64,000 nt of DNA from JAFAGO01 sp031987605. GTDB lineage: Bacteria; Bacteroidota; Bacteroidia; Flavobacteriales; Weeksellaceae. A program made the translations under genes and the position numbers. The notes below the pieces were generated by a model. It made no database searches. It worked only from the letters and a program-made list of their open reading frames with translations, and was not told the origin of the DNA. Every line of letters begins with the position of its first letter. Position 1 is the first letter of the stretch. The stretch spans positions 496,001-560,000 of the forward strand of contig DALZZF010000001.1 in the NCBI GenBank assembly GCA_031987605.1. Reading direction: 5' to 3'. This document shows positions 62,701 to 64,000 of the stretch, piece by piece.

Positions 62701-64000
62701 CTGAAGACGAAAACGGAAACAAAGCAGATGTTGTGGTTTCCCGTTCAACAGAATTCCGTTTGGTTGCCGATAATGAAACCAGAACACCACTGATGATTGC
62801 TAACGTTCCTTATGGAGCCATTCTTTCCGTAAAACCGGGAGATAAAGTGAAAAAAGGTGATGTTATCTGCCGTTGGGATCCGTATAACGCGGTAATCATC
62901 GCAGAAAGTGCAGGTAAAGTAGAATATGAAGATATTATCCAAGGAGTATCCTTCCAGTTGGAAATCGACGAACAAACTGGTTTCGAAGAAAAAGTAATCT
63001 CCGAATCCAGAAACAAAAAAGCGGTTCCAACTCTGAAAGTGGTAGATTCCAAAGGTGTTGAACAAAGAGCATATAACCTTCCGGTTGGTGCCCACCTTAT
63101 GGTAAACGACGGAGAAAAAATTAAGGCGGGTAAAGTCTTAATCAAAATTCCGAGAAAATCTGCAAAAGCAGGGGATATTACCGGTGGTCTACCAAGAGTT
63201 ACCGAATTGTTTGAGGCAAGAAACCCATCAAATCCTGCAGTAGTAACTGAAATCGACGGGGTAGTTTCTTACGGAAAAATCAAAAGAGGTAACCGCGAAT
63301 TGATTGTAGAAGCAAAATCAGGAGAAAGAAAAACCTATCTGGTAAAACTTTCCAATCAGATTCTTGTTCAGGAAAATGACTTCGTGAGAGCAGGATCACC
63401 GCTTTCCGACGGTTCTACAACTCCGGACGATATCCTGAGAATCAAAGGTCCAACCGCAGTTCAGGAATATCTGGTGAATGAAATTCAGGAAGTTTACCGT
63501 TTGCAAGGGGTAAAAATCGATGACAAACATTTCGAAATCATCGTACGACAAATGATGACCAAAGTAGAAATTGTGGACGGAGGTGATACCCAATTCCTTG
63601 AGGGAGCATTGGAACACAAACTGGATTTCTTGGAAGAAAACAACCGTATCTTCGGAATGAAAGTTGTAGTTGAAGCCGGTGATTCCAAAGAATTCAAACC
63701 GGGACAAATGATTACCGCAAGAGAACTTCGCGATGAAAACTCTAAGTTGAAACGTGAAGACCTACAGTTGGTAGAAGTTCGTGAAGCACTTCCAGCAACC
63801 GCAACACCAGTACTTCAGGGAATTACAAGAGCAGCACTGCAAACGAAATCGTTCATGTCTGCCGCGTCTTTCCAGGAAACCACAAAAGTACTGAACGAAG
63901 CCGCAGTTGCAGGGAAAGTAGACGAACTGAACGGACTGAAAGAAAACGTAATCGTAGGACACAGAATCCCTGCAGGAACCGGACTGAAAGAATATCAGAA
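59778..64000 (+). CDS. rpoC: DNA-directed RNA polymerase subunit beta' (3' truncated by window)
   Basis: The frame runs from ATG 59778 to the window end, about 1407 codons, with no stop. It has the N-terminal zinc ribbon ([20 protein letters not shown]), the RNA polymerase catalytic triad NADFDGDQM (Asp474, 476 and 478), the bridge helix and trigger loop region ([47 protein letters not shown]) and the second zinc site ([21 protein letters not shown]). It is probably co-transcribed with rpoB across the repeat-containing 159-bp spacer. Confidence 0.98.
   Translation, partial: [1407 protein letters not shown]

Noticed and set aside
56421..63962. Many open frames on the minus strand opposite rpoB and rpoC
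   Set aside because: They are shadows of highly conserved genes, lack start context and resemble no known protein.

Overview
The window reads as chromosomal DNA of a flavobacterium, most likely of the Weeksellaceae / Chryseobacterium group. The evidence is an AT-rich composition, promoters with the Bacteroidota −7 element TAnnTTTG instead of −10 TATAAT, few Shine-Dalgarno sequences, the type IX secretion (T9SS) translocon protein SprA together with cargo carrying T9SS C-terminal sorting domains, and families largely confined to Bacteroidota (DUF3810, FHS-type sugar permease, CBM20-GH77 glucanotransferase, LVIVD-repeat lipoproteins). It is mostly a housekeeping chromosome. I see no prophage, insertion sequence with transposase, CRISPR array or recognisable defence system.

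Layout. 1-2.1 kb: end of a DUF4153/4173 membrane protein, a lipoprotein, and a convergent dtd / Rieske-like lipoprotein pair. 2.1-4.4 kb: greA, HIT hydrolase and clpX. 4.4-8.1 kb: a T9SS cargo protein, a tiny PID-CTERM-like membrane protein, a secreted thioredoxin-fold protein and tRNA-Met. 8.6-13.3 kb (minus strand): a sugar-uptake operon (FHS permease, ROK sugar kinase, DUF3810 membrane metallopeptidase-like protein), then a lysophospholipid acyltransferase and a GtrA protein. 13.5-24.8 kb: DUF465-like protein, BadF/GlcNAc-kinase-like ATPase, malic enzyme, ruvA and the 7.1-kb sprA. 24.8-34 kb: folE, cysS, a T9SS cargo, malQ, two secreted proteins and ferritin. 34-39 kb: a large AddA/RecB-like helicase-nuclease (minus), rpsU, xerC and hpf. 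39-39.5 kb: four tRNAs (Thr, Tyr, Gly, Thr). 39.5-47.1 kb: a two-component system in one run with a CzcCBA/CusCBA-type metal efflux system. 47.3-64 kb: the transcription/translation cluster tuf, tRNA-Trp, secE, nusG, rplK, rplA, rplJ, rplL, rpoB, rpoC (rpoC runs off the window), interrupted after nusG by three minus-strand accessory genes (a WG-repeat protein and two LVIVD lipoproteins).

The most interesting signals are in RNA and spacer DNA rather than in new protein systems. First, a roughly 240-nt segment ahead of rpoB starts at the predicted transcription start of tandem −7 boxes and is closed by a 10-bp helix between its ends, with nested helices inside; it looks like an uncharacterised structured leader or small RNA. 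Second, the greA leader carries a terminator-like hairpin about 30 nt after the predicted start, recalling the GraL arrangement of E. coli greA. Third, the rplK leader has two consecutive hairpins. Fourth, several intrinsic terminators lie 7-12 nt ahead of the next co-directional gene, leaving no space for a conventional promoter. Dispersed palindromic repeats and period-7 tandem repeats occupy the long spacers. All RNA structures were found by eye and no folding or database search was run.
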